The position numbers and the translations under genes were made by a program. Of a stretch of DNA of 64,000 bases, positions 1 through 12,905 are shown one piece after another. The DNA comes from Odiellus spinosus (Eukaryota > Arthropoda > Arachnida > Opiliones > Phalangiidae). Location: the NCBI GenBank assembly GCA_963920705.1, contig OY987232.1:9469422-9533421 (forward strand), read 5' to 3'. How positions within the stretch are numbered: position 1 is the first letter of the stretch; the number at the start of each line of letters is the position of its first letter. The notes under the pieces are model-generated. The model did no database searches. It saw only the letters and a list, made by a program, of their open reading frames with translations, and was not told where the DNA came from.

Positions 1-64
1 CCCTAAGACTTTTGTAGTGTTCTTCAGGACCTCTTCAGATCAGACTAACTTTTTTCTGTAAGGG
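1..64. repeat. Right end of a CCCTTAC-family MITE, cut by the window start
   Basis: The first 64 bases match the right part of the elements at 33255-33445 and 53337-53560, including the gacctcttc-rich arm and the terminal AACTTTTTTCTGTAAGGG. The left half lies outside the window. Confidence 0.7.
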
Positions 65-237
65 TTGTTTTACAAAAATGGTCAAATTGACATGTGGATG
101 GATATAAACAGTAGCCCCCCTTACCAAAAAATAAGTTTGCAAAAAACTACTTAAAACAAGTTGTAAACTTACTTATTATTAAGTTGGTATTTGGAACAAA
201 TGCGTACTTATATACAACTTAAATAAGTACCTAAATA

Positions 238-650
238 CTATTCAAAATAGATGTGGACAACTAAACTTAAACTTAATACTAACCAAATAAAAAGCAACTT
301 AGTACCCAAAACCCACTTGTTACTAACCAAATACTGACCACTTAAAACCAACTCAATACGGACCAAACATAGACAACTTAAAACTAACTCAATAGGATTT
401 AAAAATATACAACTTACAATCAACTTAATACTAACCAAATATAGACTACTTATAACGAACTTAATGCTAATAGAATACGGACTATTAAAAACCAACTCAA
501 TACTTACCAAATATAAACCACTTAAAACCAAGTTAATACCTACCAAACATACCCAACTTACAACCAACTTAATACTTGCTATTTATAGAAGACTTAAATC
601 CAACTCAATTCGGACTTAACCCCAACCACTTAGAACCAACTTAATAATTA
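238..650. repeat. Degenerate minisatellite, unit about 35-40 bp
   Basis: Variants of ACTAACCAAATATA, AACAACTTAAAACC and AACTTAATAC recur in the same order about ten times. The minus-strand reading frame across it is a repeat artefact, a run of near-identical LVLS/LYLV blocks. Related copies occur at about 3130-3260 and 24835-25020. Confidence 0.75.
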
Positions 651-2114
651 GACTTATAGGGACTTTAAATCAACCAAAATATATATTACCCAACACAGAA
701 AAATTATTACAAAGTTTCTAATCCAACAATCTTCACACCTAACCCTTAAAAAACTGATGTAAGTAAACCAATGTAAATTAATTTCATTTAAACCACTTAA
801 GTATTTTAAAAAGTATTTTATTAGATTCTCTAAAGCAAAAATTGTCAATTAAGAACTGCCTTATATTTGAACAAAAAACCATAAATATAGCAGAATATTA
901 AAATATATTTATAGAAAATTAAAAAGAGTTAATTACATATAGTATTCACGGGTATTGACGTTTAAAAGTTTGTTGCTTAAATATTCCGAAAAAAAGCGTG
1001 TTTAAGGAGTAGAGTAGATTTCCATGCGGAGCTGTTGAAAAAGTAGCGTCGTTGAAGGGCGAATAGCTTCTATCTGGTTCAGCTGAAAATGACAATTAAT
1101 GTATTATATATCATAGTGTCCAGTTTGTAACATTTAAATGAAAAATATATTTAAGGTAAAGCTATAATGTTGATTCGAGAATAAGTCTGTTCAAATGACT
1201 ACTGAAATAAGTATAATACATATAATATTATGAGCTCCAAACGTAATATGTAAATTAAGATGTAATTTGGGTCGATCAAGTGTTTTCCCTAATTCATGGT
1301 TTAAAATGCTCCATGTTTTAATTGGAATATGTTTTAATTGGAATATGTCGAGGAATATTTTAAAATGAACGCAAACGTATTTAATATATTCCCAGACCTA
1401 ATCCGATTATTCTTTCCTATTAAACCATTGAGAATTGTTAACAATGAATTAGGGAAAAACACCTAATCGATCTTATTTTATAAATTATAGGTTTAAGCCC
1501 ATTAATATGAAACCGGGCAATATACTAAACAATAATGTAGCTATATAATAAAATCTTTCACGTCAATACATAGTCAAGAAATAAAGATACCACCGTATAC
1601 TTTTCGTTTGAACCGTATAGCTTTACCTTAATTTTTTGTACTGTTAAATTTAATGAACAAAATTTACATTACCTCATAAAGTTCCAAAAAGCTCTGTTGC
1701 TGTTCTTGTACACGCGAACACCGTTAAGTTTTAAGCTAACTGGATAACCGGCTATTCGCGTCTATGAAAACGTTCGCGTACTTAAATATAATATAAAATC
1801 CACACAATTCCATTTACGTCTTTATACTATACTCGTTTCTTAAAAATAAACGGAACTCTTCCCCTCCTATTTCCTTGGGTTCCTCTCGCCCCATTAGAAA
1901 AAAAAGAGAATAGGGCCATACCCACTATCCGGGTTATCACAAATCGAAGGGGTGAACACTTCTATATATAGTTTACATGTTAATAATATTATATTTGCTT
2001 TAAAATACTCAAGAAAGAAGCATTTGAAAATCGTGACGATTTTTATCTTCAGTTTATTCTTCCTCACCATAAGCAAAATCGCGCGCAAGGTCTAAACTTC
2101 GCAAATAGCAACCT

Positions 2115-2640
2115 TTGAGAATTCTCCCGTTCCTAATGAAAATAACTTGTTTTCTATGGGAAGGAGAATGCTATCCAAGCTCGCAACATCTTCTTCACTC
2201 TCTTATATTCAAGGCCGGAAAAACAATTGTATGGTACTCTTTTTCTTTTGACAACAACCACGCCTCTAATATCCTGTGACTTATCAAAAATCTATTCAAA
2301 CATTTGGTATTAGGTATGCCACTTAAGGGCCAACTTAGGGCCAACTTAATTCAAACTAAAAAATAATAATAATTTTTACCTTCGAGTATTCTCCCGTTCC
2401 CAATGAAAATAACTTGTTTTCTATGGGAAGTAGAATGCTATCCAAGCTTGCAATTAACACTTTTTTCACTCTTAAATCCAAGGTCGAACTTCATTTTATG
2501 GGACCCTTTTTCTTTTGACAACCAACCACGCCTCTAATATCCTGTGCCTTTTCAGTAATCCATTCAAACCTTGGGGGTTAGGTATTGCCAATTAAGGGCC
2601 AACTAAGGGCCCACTTAATACAAACTTAAAAATAAGAATA
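2115..2640. repeat. Tandem duplication, period 267 bp
   Basis: The stretch starting CTCCCGTTCC at 2124 recurs at 2391. Each copy continues through AACTTGTTTTCTATGGGAAG, GAATGCTATCCAAGCT and CCACGCCTCTAATATCCTGTG to a run of AAGGGCCAACT. Both copies lie inside the CCCTTACC element. Confidence 0.8.
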
Positions 2641-3308
2641 CTTTTTAAGATTACTTGAAAGGAATTCAATTTAAGAGGGAAAAGATTCGTCTTAACACAT
2701 ACAACGAGAAACCCACTTATTATCAACATAAAAATACTTTGCCGCTCAGAGGGAAATAAAGCATAGACAACACAAACTTAATACCAACTAAAATCGACGT
2801 TAGATTTAGTTATTAATAAGTTGTTCTTTAGATAAATATTTCCAAAAACTTTTAAAACCATTATGCGAAAGAAAACAAACTTAATACAAACTTAAAAGAA
2901 AAAAAGAATATTTCTTACTATTTTAAACCAACTAAATGCTAACTTGACAATGAAAGGCTAACTGCGCCAAACTTAATACCAACTATAAGCTAGTATTGAG
3001 TTACTTTTTATTAAGTTGTCTGTTAGAAAAGTAATTCCTAAAACTGCTAAAACCTTTTTTTCAAAATAGAACCAACTTAATACACACTTAAAAAACACAG
3101 AAAATTTCTGAATACTTTAAACCAACTAATTGCTAACCTGAAAAAATTAACTTTTTTACTGCCAACTGGAAACCAACCTTTTGCTACTATTAAAAGTTAA
3201 CCAAAATATATGGACAACTTGAGACTACTAATAACAAAGATAATACCTACTTATAATGCACATTCATACTAAATGCATACCAAAAGCCAACTCTTTTTTT
3301 GGTAAGGG

Positions 3309-4330
3309 CCCCGCCATGAATTTTTCACGGGTAGTGCATCAGCTGGTGCAGATGCTGAACGATACCCCACTTTATAAAATATATATATATATATTTACCC
3401 TCTTAATTGCTATTTTATTCAAAGGGGTGAATGCACCCGTAGGTGCAGATGCTGAACGTTACCCCACATTATAGTCCCCGATATTACCAGCGTTCATACA
3501 CCGGTCACGGGTTATCAGGAGGAAGGAACACAAAGAGATTGTTCCATTCGTAGTAAAGACGCTAACTCCCATGTAACTTAGCCGCAGATCTCTTATGGGT
3601 CATTCCTCCCTCGCCCTTCATTACTACTTATTATAATAAATCGGTTCAAGAGAAACCGGTCGTTTTAATTATATTGTCTGAACGCACAAGGGTTTTTGTA
3701 ATCGAACATCGAATCGTGAGAGAAAAAGTCAGTCTTCACTACAGACTTCACTACAATTGACTAGTGATATTTTCGCCTTTAAGAGTATTAAAACGTACGT
3801 TTTTATTGTTCCTGAATTCAGGGTAAGATTAGTTATAAAACCATTGAGCATTGAACCTGTTTGTTTATTATTCGTCAAGCCCTAGTCATTTTCTCTTTTC
3901 CACAGTAAATCTTCATTTACTTCATCGAGAACCATATTCCTTTTATATATAACTGAGTTTAACAACACGGTTACAGTAGGCACAGCCAGATTTAGAGGCC
4001 CTCTTTTTTTTTTTTTTTTTTCAATTTTTGCACGCTTTATTTTTAAGGCAGTATTTGTAATTTTGTTGCCTTTTTGGTTACAAAGCCAGGGTTTCAAGAG
4101 AGATGGTTGAGCGACTAAGGCGATTTCCCATAATGTAGCTTATATAATCCAAGTGACAAAACAGATGGCGCTGGTATTGTTGTGAGTTCTATAAAAAGCT
4201 AGCTTGACTTTTGAGAAATTCATTGAACCTGTATGTATCATCACGCGCAAGCCTTTTCTTAATATTTCGCTAAAAATAACGAATAAGAATAAAGTTCTCT
4301 TTAACCAATGAAACAACAATATTTGCTCGC
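3309..4330. other. Gene-free spacer with short direct repeats
   Basis: No gene is seen here. The motif GTGCAGATGCTGAACG plus a following taccccac-like tail occurs twice, near 3347 and 3443, separated by a TA-rich run. A poly-T tract lies at about 4004-4021. Confidence 0.5.
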
Positions 4331-4582
4331 TTTTTTTTATTATTAATTATTAATTTATTTGTGCTCCAACAATAAATATTAGAATTACAATTATGTATTA
4401 CACTGCCCTATATGCCACAGGAGCTAAAGTGCTCGAGCGTGGCAGGGCTTATTTACAATATATAACAATTAGATAATACAAATTTCAATTACAATTTTTT
4501 TTTTCTTTTCTTTGGGAGCTATACAAAATAATGTTAATGTTAAGGGGAAAGATTATAATTAGAGATAAATTATATTTTTTTT

Positions 4583-7379
4583 TTATAATTTTAACATATC
4601 AGTTAATTTATATATTCCTATTTTAATTATCCAGTTCGTAATTTGTTTCTTAAAGAGTCTTAAGTTATCACAATTTTTAATGTTCGAGTCAAGACAGTTA
4701 AATAACTTGGGACCCAAATGCAAAGCGTGTTTTTGACCAATAGTTTTAAATATTCTTTCACGTGAAAGATTACCTTCTAAGAAAAACCGCTTATTATAAA
4801 TATTTAAAGGTAATAAATTCAACTTGTTTTTAAACGTATATAACAGAATAAATTCAACTTGTTTTTAAACGTATATAACAGAATATCTTTAGCGTATAAT
4901 TGTTTTATTGAAAAAACTTTGAATTCGCTATAAAGTAAATGCCCCGGATACAAATAGTCTTTTTTTAAACATATACGTATAATTTTCCTCTGAAGGATTT
5001 CCAATGGCTTTATTACATTATCGTAAGCTCCACCCCAACCAATAATACCGTACGATATCACTGATTGGATTAAAGCGTAATAGACTATCTTTATCCATGG
5101 CAAATCCAGAAAATTCCTCAGAGTGCAAAATTTCCTGATACTTATTCTTATTCTATTTTTAACGATATTTATTTGGTTTGTCCATTTTAAGTTAGAATCT
5201 ATTTTTATCCCCAAGTATTTAACCGTATCCACCTTTTCTATCTCGAGGCATTTTAAATCACATATGTGGCAAGAGCTATCCGAATGGATTATTAAATTAT
5301 TGTCTAATTTAGTGAAGTAGAAGAAAAGCAAATATATTTAGTTTTTTCTATATTTAACGTTAGAATATCTTGATTTTATTGAAGAATTATTTTATTTATA
5401 TTTTTTTGGGCTCTAAAGAACGCATCGTCCCAGGTTACACCTTCAACAAGTAGTGTGGTGTCATCTGCGAAGGATATTATATCACCATCGATACTAAGGT
5501 TACAGAGATCATTTATGTATACCAGGAAAAGTACCGGCCCAATTACTGTTCCTTGTGGTATACCGAACTCCGTAACAAGTGGATCACTTTCTGTATCCTC
5601 AATTTTGACTACCGTGTCTCGACCACTCAAATAACTCTTGAACAATTCCAAAACAATACCTCGTATGCCAGCTCTTTTTAATTTTTCTACGAGTATTGGA
5701 TGGGAAACCGTGTCAAAGGCCTTTTTTAAATCAAGGAATATCCCGATAATTTTTTTATTTTTGTCCACCGCCCTATATAGCCGCTCTGTAACCTCTGTTA
5801 TAGCGTCCTTAGTACTTAGTTTTTTCCTAAAACCATATTGGTTTTTCGATAAATAATTGGTTGTTTCTAAAAATTGTGAAAGTTGCAATTTTATTACTTT
5901 TTCAAATATTTTTGAGATATTACTTAGCAGCGCAATAGGTCTGTAGTTTTGTACGTCTACTTTTAGTCCTAATTTATGGATTGGTATTATTATAGCAAGG
6001 AGGATCAGAGAAGGAGAGTAAATGTGGGGATGCGTTGAGTTAGAGAGAGAAGAGCCAACCTCCCACTCGGGTGGAAAGGGGGGGATAGGAAATTCTCGAG
6101 GTAAACTGTTGTCACGTGGTCGCTAGCTAGCGCGTCTCATAAAGGATTCGTTTTACCCACGCGACAACATTTTACCACGAAACGTCTCTACCCCCGTTCT
6201 CCCAGAGTGGGAGTTTAGGCCGACGCAGTAGGAACCGCGCCGTCCCCACATTTCCTCTCCTTCTCTGATCCTCCTTGATTATAGCTCTTTTGAGAATTTC
6301 TGGGAATATTCCTGTGGTTAATGATAAGTTTATTAGGTGTGCCAGTGGTTGACTAATAAACTTATTTTTTTTTAGGCCTTTGACACCAATTCTATCATGA
6401 CCATTAGACTTAGAATTTTTCAGTGAGGAAATTATATTTTCGATGTCATGCGGAGTTATAGGAGTAAAAAATAATCTTCTAGGATTTCTAGAATAGCTTT
6501 TTGATGGTGAGTTTTTGTTTTTTAGTAAAATATTTTCTGCTAGCTTAGATCCGACTTGACTAAAATATTTGTTGAAAAAGTTTGCTACTTCCCTCGGGTG
6601 TTCACTAACACTATAAGTACAGTTTCCAGTATTAATTTTTTCTATTGTTTCTTGTTTTTTAGAATTATTCATTGCTTCATTAATTGTATTCCAAACCTTC
6701 ACCGCGTCTCGTTCACACGTATCTATTTTATTTTTAAAATAATCATCTTTAACTAGTCTAATTAAATTTGTTAGTTTATTCCGATAGTTTCTATAACAAT
6801 TTTTTAGCGTAGCATTAAATGGTTCTTTCTTTACACGTTTTGCAATCGAGTCCCTTTTTCGTAATGATATAACAAGCGCGTTAGTTATCCAAGGTTTTAA
6901 TTTTAAGGTTTTACTTGTTAGTTTTATAGCGCGTTTATTCGTACATACTTCGAGGTATTCTTGTAGAATTTGAATGAATTGATTAGACCCGACATTACAG
7001 TTCGTTGCGTTAGTTATTGCGTCCCATGTTTCATGTTTCACTAAATTTAATAACTTTTCATAATCTATTTCTTCTATCTGTTTATAATTCTTAGTTCGAC
7101 GCGAGTCATTATTATTCACGCGAATGTTTGCAATGTCAATCAATGCTAAATAGTGATCCGTAATATCTATTTCTAAGACTTTGGTTAAAATTTCATTATG
7201 TGTTCTTTGTTTAATGAAGATATGATCAAGACAAGTTTTTGAGTTATTTGATACGCGTGTTGGGCTATTAATACAGGGAATTAATACATTCTCGCATAAC
7301 ATAGTCAAATACTCATCAACCGTAATATTCGTATGATCTAGGATGTCAATATTTATATCACCAGCCCAGATTACATATA
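4583..7379 (-). pseudogene. LINE ORF2: endonuclease C-half, reverse transcriptase, C-terminal region
   Basis: From 7379 downward the frame encodes the second half of an exonuclease-endonuclease-phosphatase domain: AGDIN, then LDHIF, then the DHY catalytic motif. A linker and the N-terminal RT region follow (SNGHDRIGVKGLK, with the partner segment IALLSNISKIFEKVI on the far side of the MITE). The RT core at 5888-5376 has DLKKAFDTVSH, GIPQGTVIGPVLF and the catalytic FADDTT. The C-terminal part at 5331-4583 is in shifted frames and includes IKIDSNLKW and the thumb-like YYALIQSVISYGIIGWG. The gene is broken by the MITE, by a frameshift near 5340-5376, and by a small repeat of AAATTCAACTTGTTTTTAAA near 4815-4870. 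It is inactive. Confidence 0.85.
5996..6277. mobile_element. 282-bp MITE inserted in the LINE RT gene
   Basis: The ends are about 34-bp near-perfect inverted repeats starting CAAGGAGGATCAGAGAAGG. The flanks carry the duplicated target ATTATAG (5989-5995 and 6278-6284). Removing the element and one target copy joins the LINE reading frame. The CA-initial TIR and 7-8 bp duplication resemble hAT-type MITEs, but the superfamily is not certain. It has no coding capacity. Confidence 0.85.
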
Positions 7380-8890
7380 TCAAAAATGTCTTTGCGAACA
7401 AAGACCCAGAAGGACATGTTATGGCCTTGAATGTCTGAAGTGACAGATATTTAATTTTCTTTTAAAACATTAAATTTAAATACAATTAAATTTTCTTTTA
7501 AAACATGAAATTTAAATACAATTAGATTTTCTTTTAAAACGAAATTTAAATATAATCACAATCTGGCACGATTTAGAGTTTCAAATTTCAAAACAACTGA
7601 TTTTATTCACTCGGAAATATTTAAGAAAATACATAACAGACGATTTTCTCCCATTGACGCTTAACATAAAATTTCGCTTAATTATTTTTCAGGGAAAACG
7701 TGTATTGAACTGTTATTTTTCAGTATAACAAGAGTCCACTTTTTGTTTTCTTAATTTAACCCGAATTTCCACGACTCGCAATTGAACGGATCGTTAAAAA
7801 TACTCGCCGGTTTATTGGAATGGGTTTATGATAAAGGGAAATGTGTTTTTTAAACCCCGTTTAAAGTCACCTTCTTTTCTAACTTAGCAGACGACGCAAA
7901 CCATAACAATTTGTACTTTCAAAGCTATATTGTGCGCGCGAGGGAAGAGAATTTCAAAGCGACGAATTTTAGAGCGGATAAGGTATAAATTGTAATACTT
8001 TCATTTTTCTTTTCATTTAAACCGTACAATTAAAATGATGATTTCCATAAGGGACCACTAACTAGTTATTAGGAGTTATAAAAAAACAGTATCCATGGAT
8101 TAGGTTTGTTCATTTGCAACCCAAATTAAAAATTAAAATATGGGGAATTTTTATTCCCTTTAAATTCCTTGATAAGCATTCATAAGCTAACATGAACGAA
8201 TTGCCTCGACTAAAGTCGAGGAGTTGTAATAAAACATTATCCATGGATTAGGTTTGTTCGTTTGCAACCTAGATTAAAAATTAAAATATGGGGAATTTTT
8301 TTCCCTTTAAATTCCTTGATAAGCATTCATAAGCTAACATGAACGAATTGCCTCGACTAAAGTCGAGGAGTTATAATAAAGCATTATCCATAGAAAACAT
8401 TATCCAATTAAGGTATGAGATCAGATCATAGAACTTTGAGTCTATGCCTAAAGCCAAAGCTAAATTAAGTATATTTTTCTATCGAACGAAAAGTTTCGTT
8501 TTGTTTGACACGTAATCCCTGAAAAATAATTAAGCCAAATTTAATGTTAAGCGTCAATGGGAGAAAATCGTCTGTTATGTATTTTCTTAAATATTTCCGA
8601 GTGAATAAAATCAGTTGTTTTGAAATTTGAAACTCTAAATCGTGCCAGATTGTGATTATATTTAAATTTCGTTTTAAAAGAAAATCTAATTGTATTTAAA
8701 TTTCATGTTTTAAAAGAAAATTTAATTGTATTTAAATTTAATGTTTTAAAAGAAAATTAAATATCTGTCACTTCAGACATTCAAGGCCATAACATGTCCT
8801 TCTGGGTCTTTGTTCGCAAAGAAATTTTTGATATAATATCTGTCACTTCAGTCTAACACGAAAGTGTTAACTTCTATATTAAAAGACTAG
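7380..8890 (+). repeat. Palindromic module with ~330-bp arms and a Helitron-like 3' end
   Basis: The sequence 7380-7710 recurs inverted at about 8508-8840, for example the arms around ACATAACAGACGATTTTCTC and its complement. The interior holds two copies of a 148-bp direct repeat (CCATGG at 8093 and 8241), each ending in the hairpin CCTCGACT-aa-AGTCGAGG. Just outside the right arm are a hairpin TAACAC-gaaa-GTGTTA (8854-8869) and CTAG (8887-8890), again a Helitron-type 3' terminus. The interior around 7855-7990 also has relatives at 40990-41260. Confidence 0.75.
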
Positions 8891-8904
8891 CCCTTTAAAA
8901 AGTG

Positions 8905-9712
8905 ATTCAGTCAAATCTCTACATTTTTACCATTGCCCTTTAAACCCAATTAAAATAATTTTTTTCATAATTTTTAATGTTAATAGCTGCGGCAGCCGCA
9001 CTTGATTCAGTCAAATCTCTACATTTTTACCAGTGCCCTTTAATCCTAATTAAAATTAACTTTTTCATAATTTTTGATGTTAATAGCTCGGGCAGCCTCA
9101 CTTGATTCAGTCAAATTTCTACATTTTTACCAGTGCCCCTTAATCCCAATTAAAATTAATTTTTTCATTATTTTTGATGTTAATAGCTGGGGCAGCCGCA
9201 CTTGATTCAGTCAAATCTCTACATTTTTACCATTGCCCTTTAATCCCAATTAAAATTATTTTTTTCATTATTTTTGATGTTAATAGCTGGGGCAGCCGCA
9301 CTTGATTCAGTCAAATCTCTACATTTTTACCATTGCCCTTTAATCCCAATTAAAATAAATTTTTTCATTATTTTTGATGTTAATAGCTGGGGCAGCCGCA
9401 CTTGATTCAGTCAAATCTCTACATTTTTACCATTGCCCTTTAATCCCAATTAAAATTAATTTTTTCATTATTTTTTATGTTAATAGCTGGGGCAGCCGCA
9501 CTTGATTCAGTCAAATCTCTACATTTTTACCATTGCCCTTTAATCCCAATTAAAATTAATTTTTTCATTATTTTTGATGTTAATAGCTGGGGCAGCCGCA
9601 CTTGATTCAGTCAAATCTCTACATTTTTACCATTGCCCTTTAATCCCAATTAAAATAAATTTTTTCATAATTTTGATGTTAATATCTGCGGCAGCCGCAC
9701 TTGATTCAGTCA
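8905..9712. repeat. 100-bp satellite array, block 1 (about 8 units)
   Basis: CTTGATTCAGTCAAATCTCT recurs exactly every 100 bp (for example 9201, 9301, 9401, 9501, 9601). Units end in GATGTTAATAGCTGGGGCAG. Units differ by a few substitutions and 1-bp indels. There are no spacers and no coding function. Confidence 0.95.
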
Positions 9713-10110
9713 GTTGCGTTAGTTATTGCGTCCCATGTTTCATGTTTCACTAAATTTAATAACTTTTCATAATCTATTTCTTCTATCTGTTTATAATTCT
9801 TAGTTCGACGCGAGTCATTATTATTCACGCGAATGTTTGCAATGTCAATCAATGTTAAATAGTGATCCGTAATATCTATTTCTAAGACTTTGGTTAAAAT
9901 TTCATTATGTGTTCTTTGTTTAATGAAGATATGATCAAGACAAGTTTTTGAGTTATTTGATACGCGTGTTGGGCTATTAATACAGGGAATTAATACATTC
10001 TCGCATAACATAGTCAAATACTCATCAACCGTAATATTCGTATGATCTAGGATGTCAATATTTATATCACCAGCCCAGATTACATATATCAAAAATGTCT
10101 TTGCGAACAA
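9713..10110 (-). pseudogene. Duplicated LINE endonuclease fragment
   Basis: This minus-strand frame encodes the same endonuclease segment as 7004-7401 (AGDIN, LDHIF, DHY) with one visible replacement (DHYLA to DHYLT). It was copied by the 2.7-kb duplication and ends at a satellite unit. It is not a functional gene. Confidence 0.9.
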
Positions 10111-12110
10111 AGACCCAGAAGGACATGTTATGGCCTTGAATGTCTGAAGTGACAGATATTTAATTTTCTTTTAAAACATTAAATTTAAATACAATTAAAT
10201 TTTCTTTTAAAACATGAAATTTAAATACAATTAGATTTTCTTTTAAAACGAAATTTAAATATAATCACAATCTGGCACGATTTAGAGTTTCAAATTTCAA
10301 AACAACTGATTTTATTCACTCGGAAATATTTAAGAAAATACATAACAGACGATTTTCTCCCATTGACGCTTAACATAAAATTTCGCTTAATTATTTTTCA
10401 GGGAAAACGTGTATTGAACTGTTATTTTTCAGTATAACAAGAGTCCACTTTTTGTTTTCTTAATTTAACCCGAATTTCCACGACTCGCAATTGAACGGAT
10501 CGTTAAAAATACTCGCCGGTTTATTGGAATGGGTTTATGATAAAGGGAAATGTGTTTTTTAAACCCCGTTTAAAGTCACCTTCTTTTCTAACTTAGCAGA
10601 CGACGCAAACCATAACAATTTGTACTTTCAAAGCTATATTGTGCGCGCGAGGGAAGAGAATTTCAAAGCGACGAATTTTAGAGCGGATAAGGTATAAATT
10701 GTAATACTTTCATTTTTCTTTTCATTTAAACCGTACAATTAAAATGATGATTTCCATAAGGGACCACTAACTAGTTATTAGGAGTTATAAAAAAACAGTA
10801 TCCATGGATTAGGTTTGTTCATTTGCAACCCAAATTAAAAATTAAAATATGGGGAATTTTTATTCCCTTTAAATTCCTTGATAAGCATTCATAAGCTAAC
10901 ATGAACGAATTGCCTCGACTAAAGTCGAGGAGTTGTAATAAAACATTATCCATGGATTAGGTTTGTTCGTTTGCAACCTAGATTAAAAATTAAAATATGG
11001 GGAATTTTTTTCCCTTTAAATTCCTTGATAAGCATTCATAAGCTAACATGAACGAATTGCCTCGACTAAAGTCGAGGAGTTATAATAAAGCATTATCCAT
11101 AGAAAACATTATCCAATTAAGGTATGAGATCAGATCATAGAACTTTGAGTCTATGCCTAAAGCCAAAGCTAAATTAAGTATATTTTTCTATCGAACGAAA
11201 AGTTTCGTTTTGTTTGACACGTAATCCCTGAAAAATAATTAAGCCAAATTTAATGTTAAGCGTCAATGGGAGAAAATCGTCTGTTATGTATTTTCTTAAA
11301 TATTTCCGAGTGAATAAAATCAGTTGTTTTGAAATTTGAAACTCTAAATCGTGCCAGATTGTGATTATATTTAAATTTCGTTTTAAAAGAAAATCTAATT
11401 GTATTTAAATTTCATGTTTTAAAAGAAAATTTAATTGTATTTAAATTTAATGTTTTAAAAGAAAATTAAATATCTGTCACTTCAGACATTCAAGGCCATA
11501 ACATGTCCTTCTGGGTCTTTGTTCGCAAAGACATTTTTGATATAATATCTGTCACTTCAGTCTAACACGAAAGTGTTAACTTCTATATTAAAAGACTAGC
11601 CCTTTAAAAAGTGATTCAGTCAAATCTCTACATTTTTACCATTGCCCTTTAATCCCAATTAAAATTATTTTTTTCATTATTTTTGATGTTAATAGCTGGG
11701 GCAGCCGCACTTGATTCAGTCAAATCTCTACATTTTTACCATTGCCCTTTAATCCCAATTAAAATAAATTTTTTCATTATTTTTGATGTTAATAGCTGGG
11801 GCAGCCGCACTTGATTCAGTCAAATCTCTACATTTTTACCATTGCCCTTTAATCCCAATTAAAATTAATTTTTTCATTATTTTTTATGTTAATAGCTGGG
11901 GCAGCCGCACTTGATTCAGTCAAATCTCTACATTTTTACCATTGCCCTTTAATCCCAATTAAAATTAATTTTTTCATTATTTTTGATGTTAATAGCTGGG
12001 GCAGCCGCACTTGATTCAGTCAAATCTCTACATTTTTACCATTGCCCTTTAATCCCAATTAAAATTAATTTTTTCATAATTTTGATGTTAATATCTGCGG
12101 CAGCCGCACT
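9713..12110. repeat. Second copy of a 2.7-kb tandem duplication
   Basis: From 9713 the sequence repeats that from 7004 with a constant offset of 2709 bp. It covers LINE endonuclease sequence (9713-10088), the palindromic module (10089-11599) and the start of the satellite. The copies are nearly identical; I noticed only scattered single-base differences, such as GCTAAATAG versus GTTAAATAG and AAAGAAATT versus AAAGACATT. The left junction falls inside a satellite unit (TTCAGTCA to GTTGCGTTAG). The copies drift in satellite unit number after about 11640, so the right boundary is approximate. Confidence 0.9.
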
Positions 12111-12905
12111 TGATTCAGTCAGATCTCTACATTTTTACCATTGCCCTTTAAACCCAATTAAAATTAATTTTTTCACAATTTTTGATGTTAATAGCTGTGG
12201 CAGCCTCACTTGATTCAGTCAAATTTCTACATTTTTACCAGTGCCCTTTAATCCCAATTAAAATTTATTTTTTCATTATTTTTGATGTTAATAGCTGGGG
12301 CAGCCTCACTTGATTCAGTCAGATCTCTACATTTTTACCATTGCCCTTTAATCCCAATTAAAATTAATTTTTTCATAATTTTTGATGTTAATAGCTGCGG
12401 CAGCCGCACTTGATTCAGTCAGATCTCTACATTTTTACCATTGCCCTTTAAACCCAATTAAAATTAATTTTTTCACAATTTTTGATGTTAATAACTGGGG
12501 CAGCCTCACTTGATTCAGTCAAATTTCTACATTTTTACCAGTGCCCTTTAATCCCAATTAAAATTTATTTTTTCATTATTTTTGATGTTAATAGCTGGGG
12601 CAGCCTCACTTGATTCAGTCAAACCTCTACATTTTTACCATTGCCCTTTAATCCCAATTAAAATTAATTTTTACATTATTTTTGATGTTAATAGCTGGGG
12701 CAGCCGCACTTGATTCAGTCAAATCTCTACATTTTTACCATTGCCCTTTAATCCCAATTAAAATAAATTTTTACATAATTTTTGATGTCAATAGCTGCGG
12801 CAGCCACACTTGATTCCAGTCAAATCTCTACACTTTTACCAGTGCCCTTTAATCCCAATTAAAATTAATTTTTTCATAATTTTGATGTTAAGAGCTGCGG
12901 CAGCC
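11612..12905. repeat. 100-bp satellite array, block 2 (about 13 units)
   Basis: This is the same 100-bp unit as block 1. Several subtypes are visible: cagccgcac versus cagcctcac, and tcaaatctct versus tcagatctct. Units of 99-101 bp let short open frames run through several copies; these are artefacts. Confidence 0.95.

Larger units (their letters stand above)
118..3308. mobile_element. 3.2-kb TIR element of the CCCTTACC family, non-coding
   Basis: The segment opens with CCCTTACCAAAAAATAAGTT and closes with AACTCTTTTTTTTGGTAAGGG. These ends are inverted repeats of each other and match the ends of the short MITEs elsewhere in the window. The interior is AT-rich with no credible coding sequence. 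It is dominated by degenerate tandem repeats (about 240-650, 2640-3250) and a 267-bp tandem duplication. I read it as a long non-autonomous member of the family, or as two end fragments flanking unrelated repeats. No clear target-site duplication is visible. Confidence 0.5.

Noticed and set aside
238..567. 109-residue minus-strand frame
   Set aside because: It translates the degenerate minisatellite; hydrophobic repeats arise from repeat composition.
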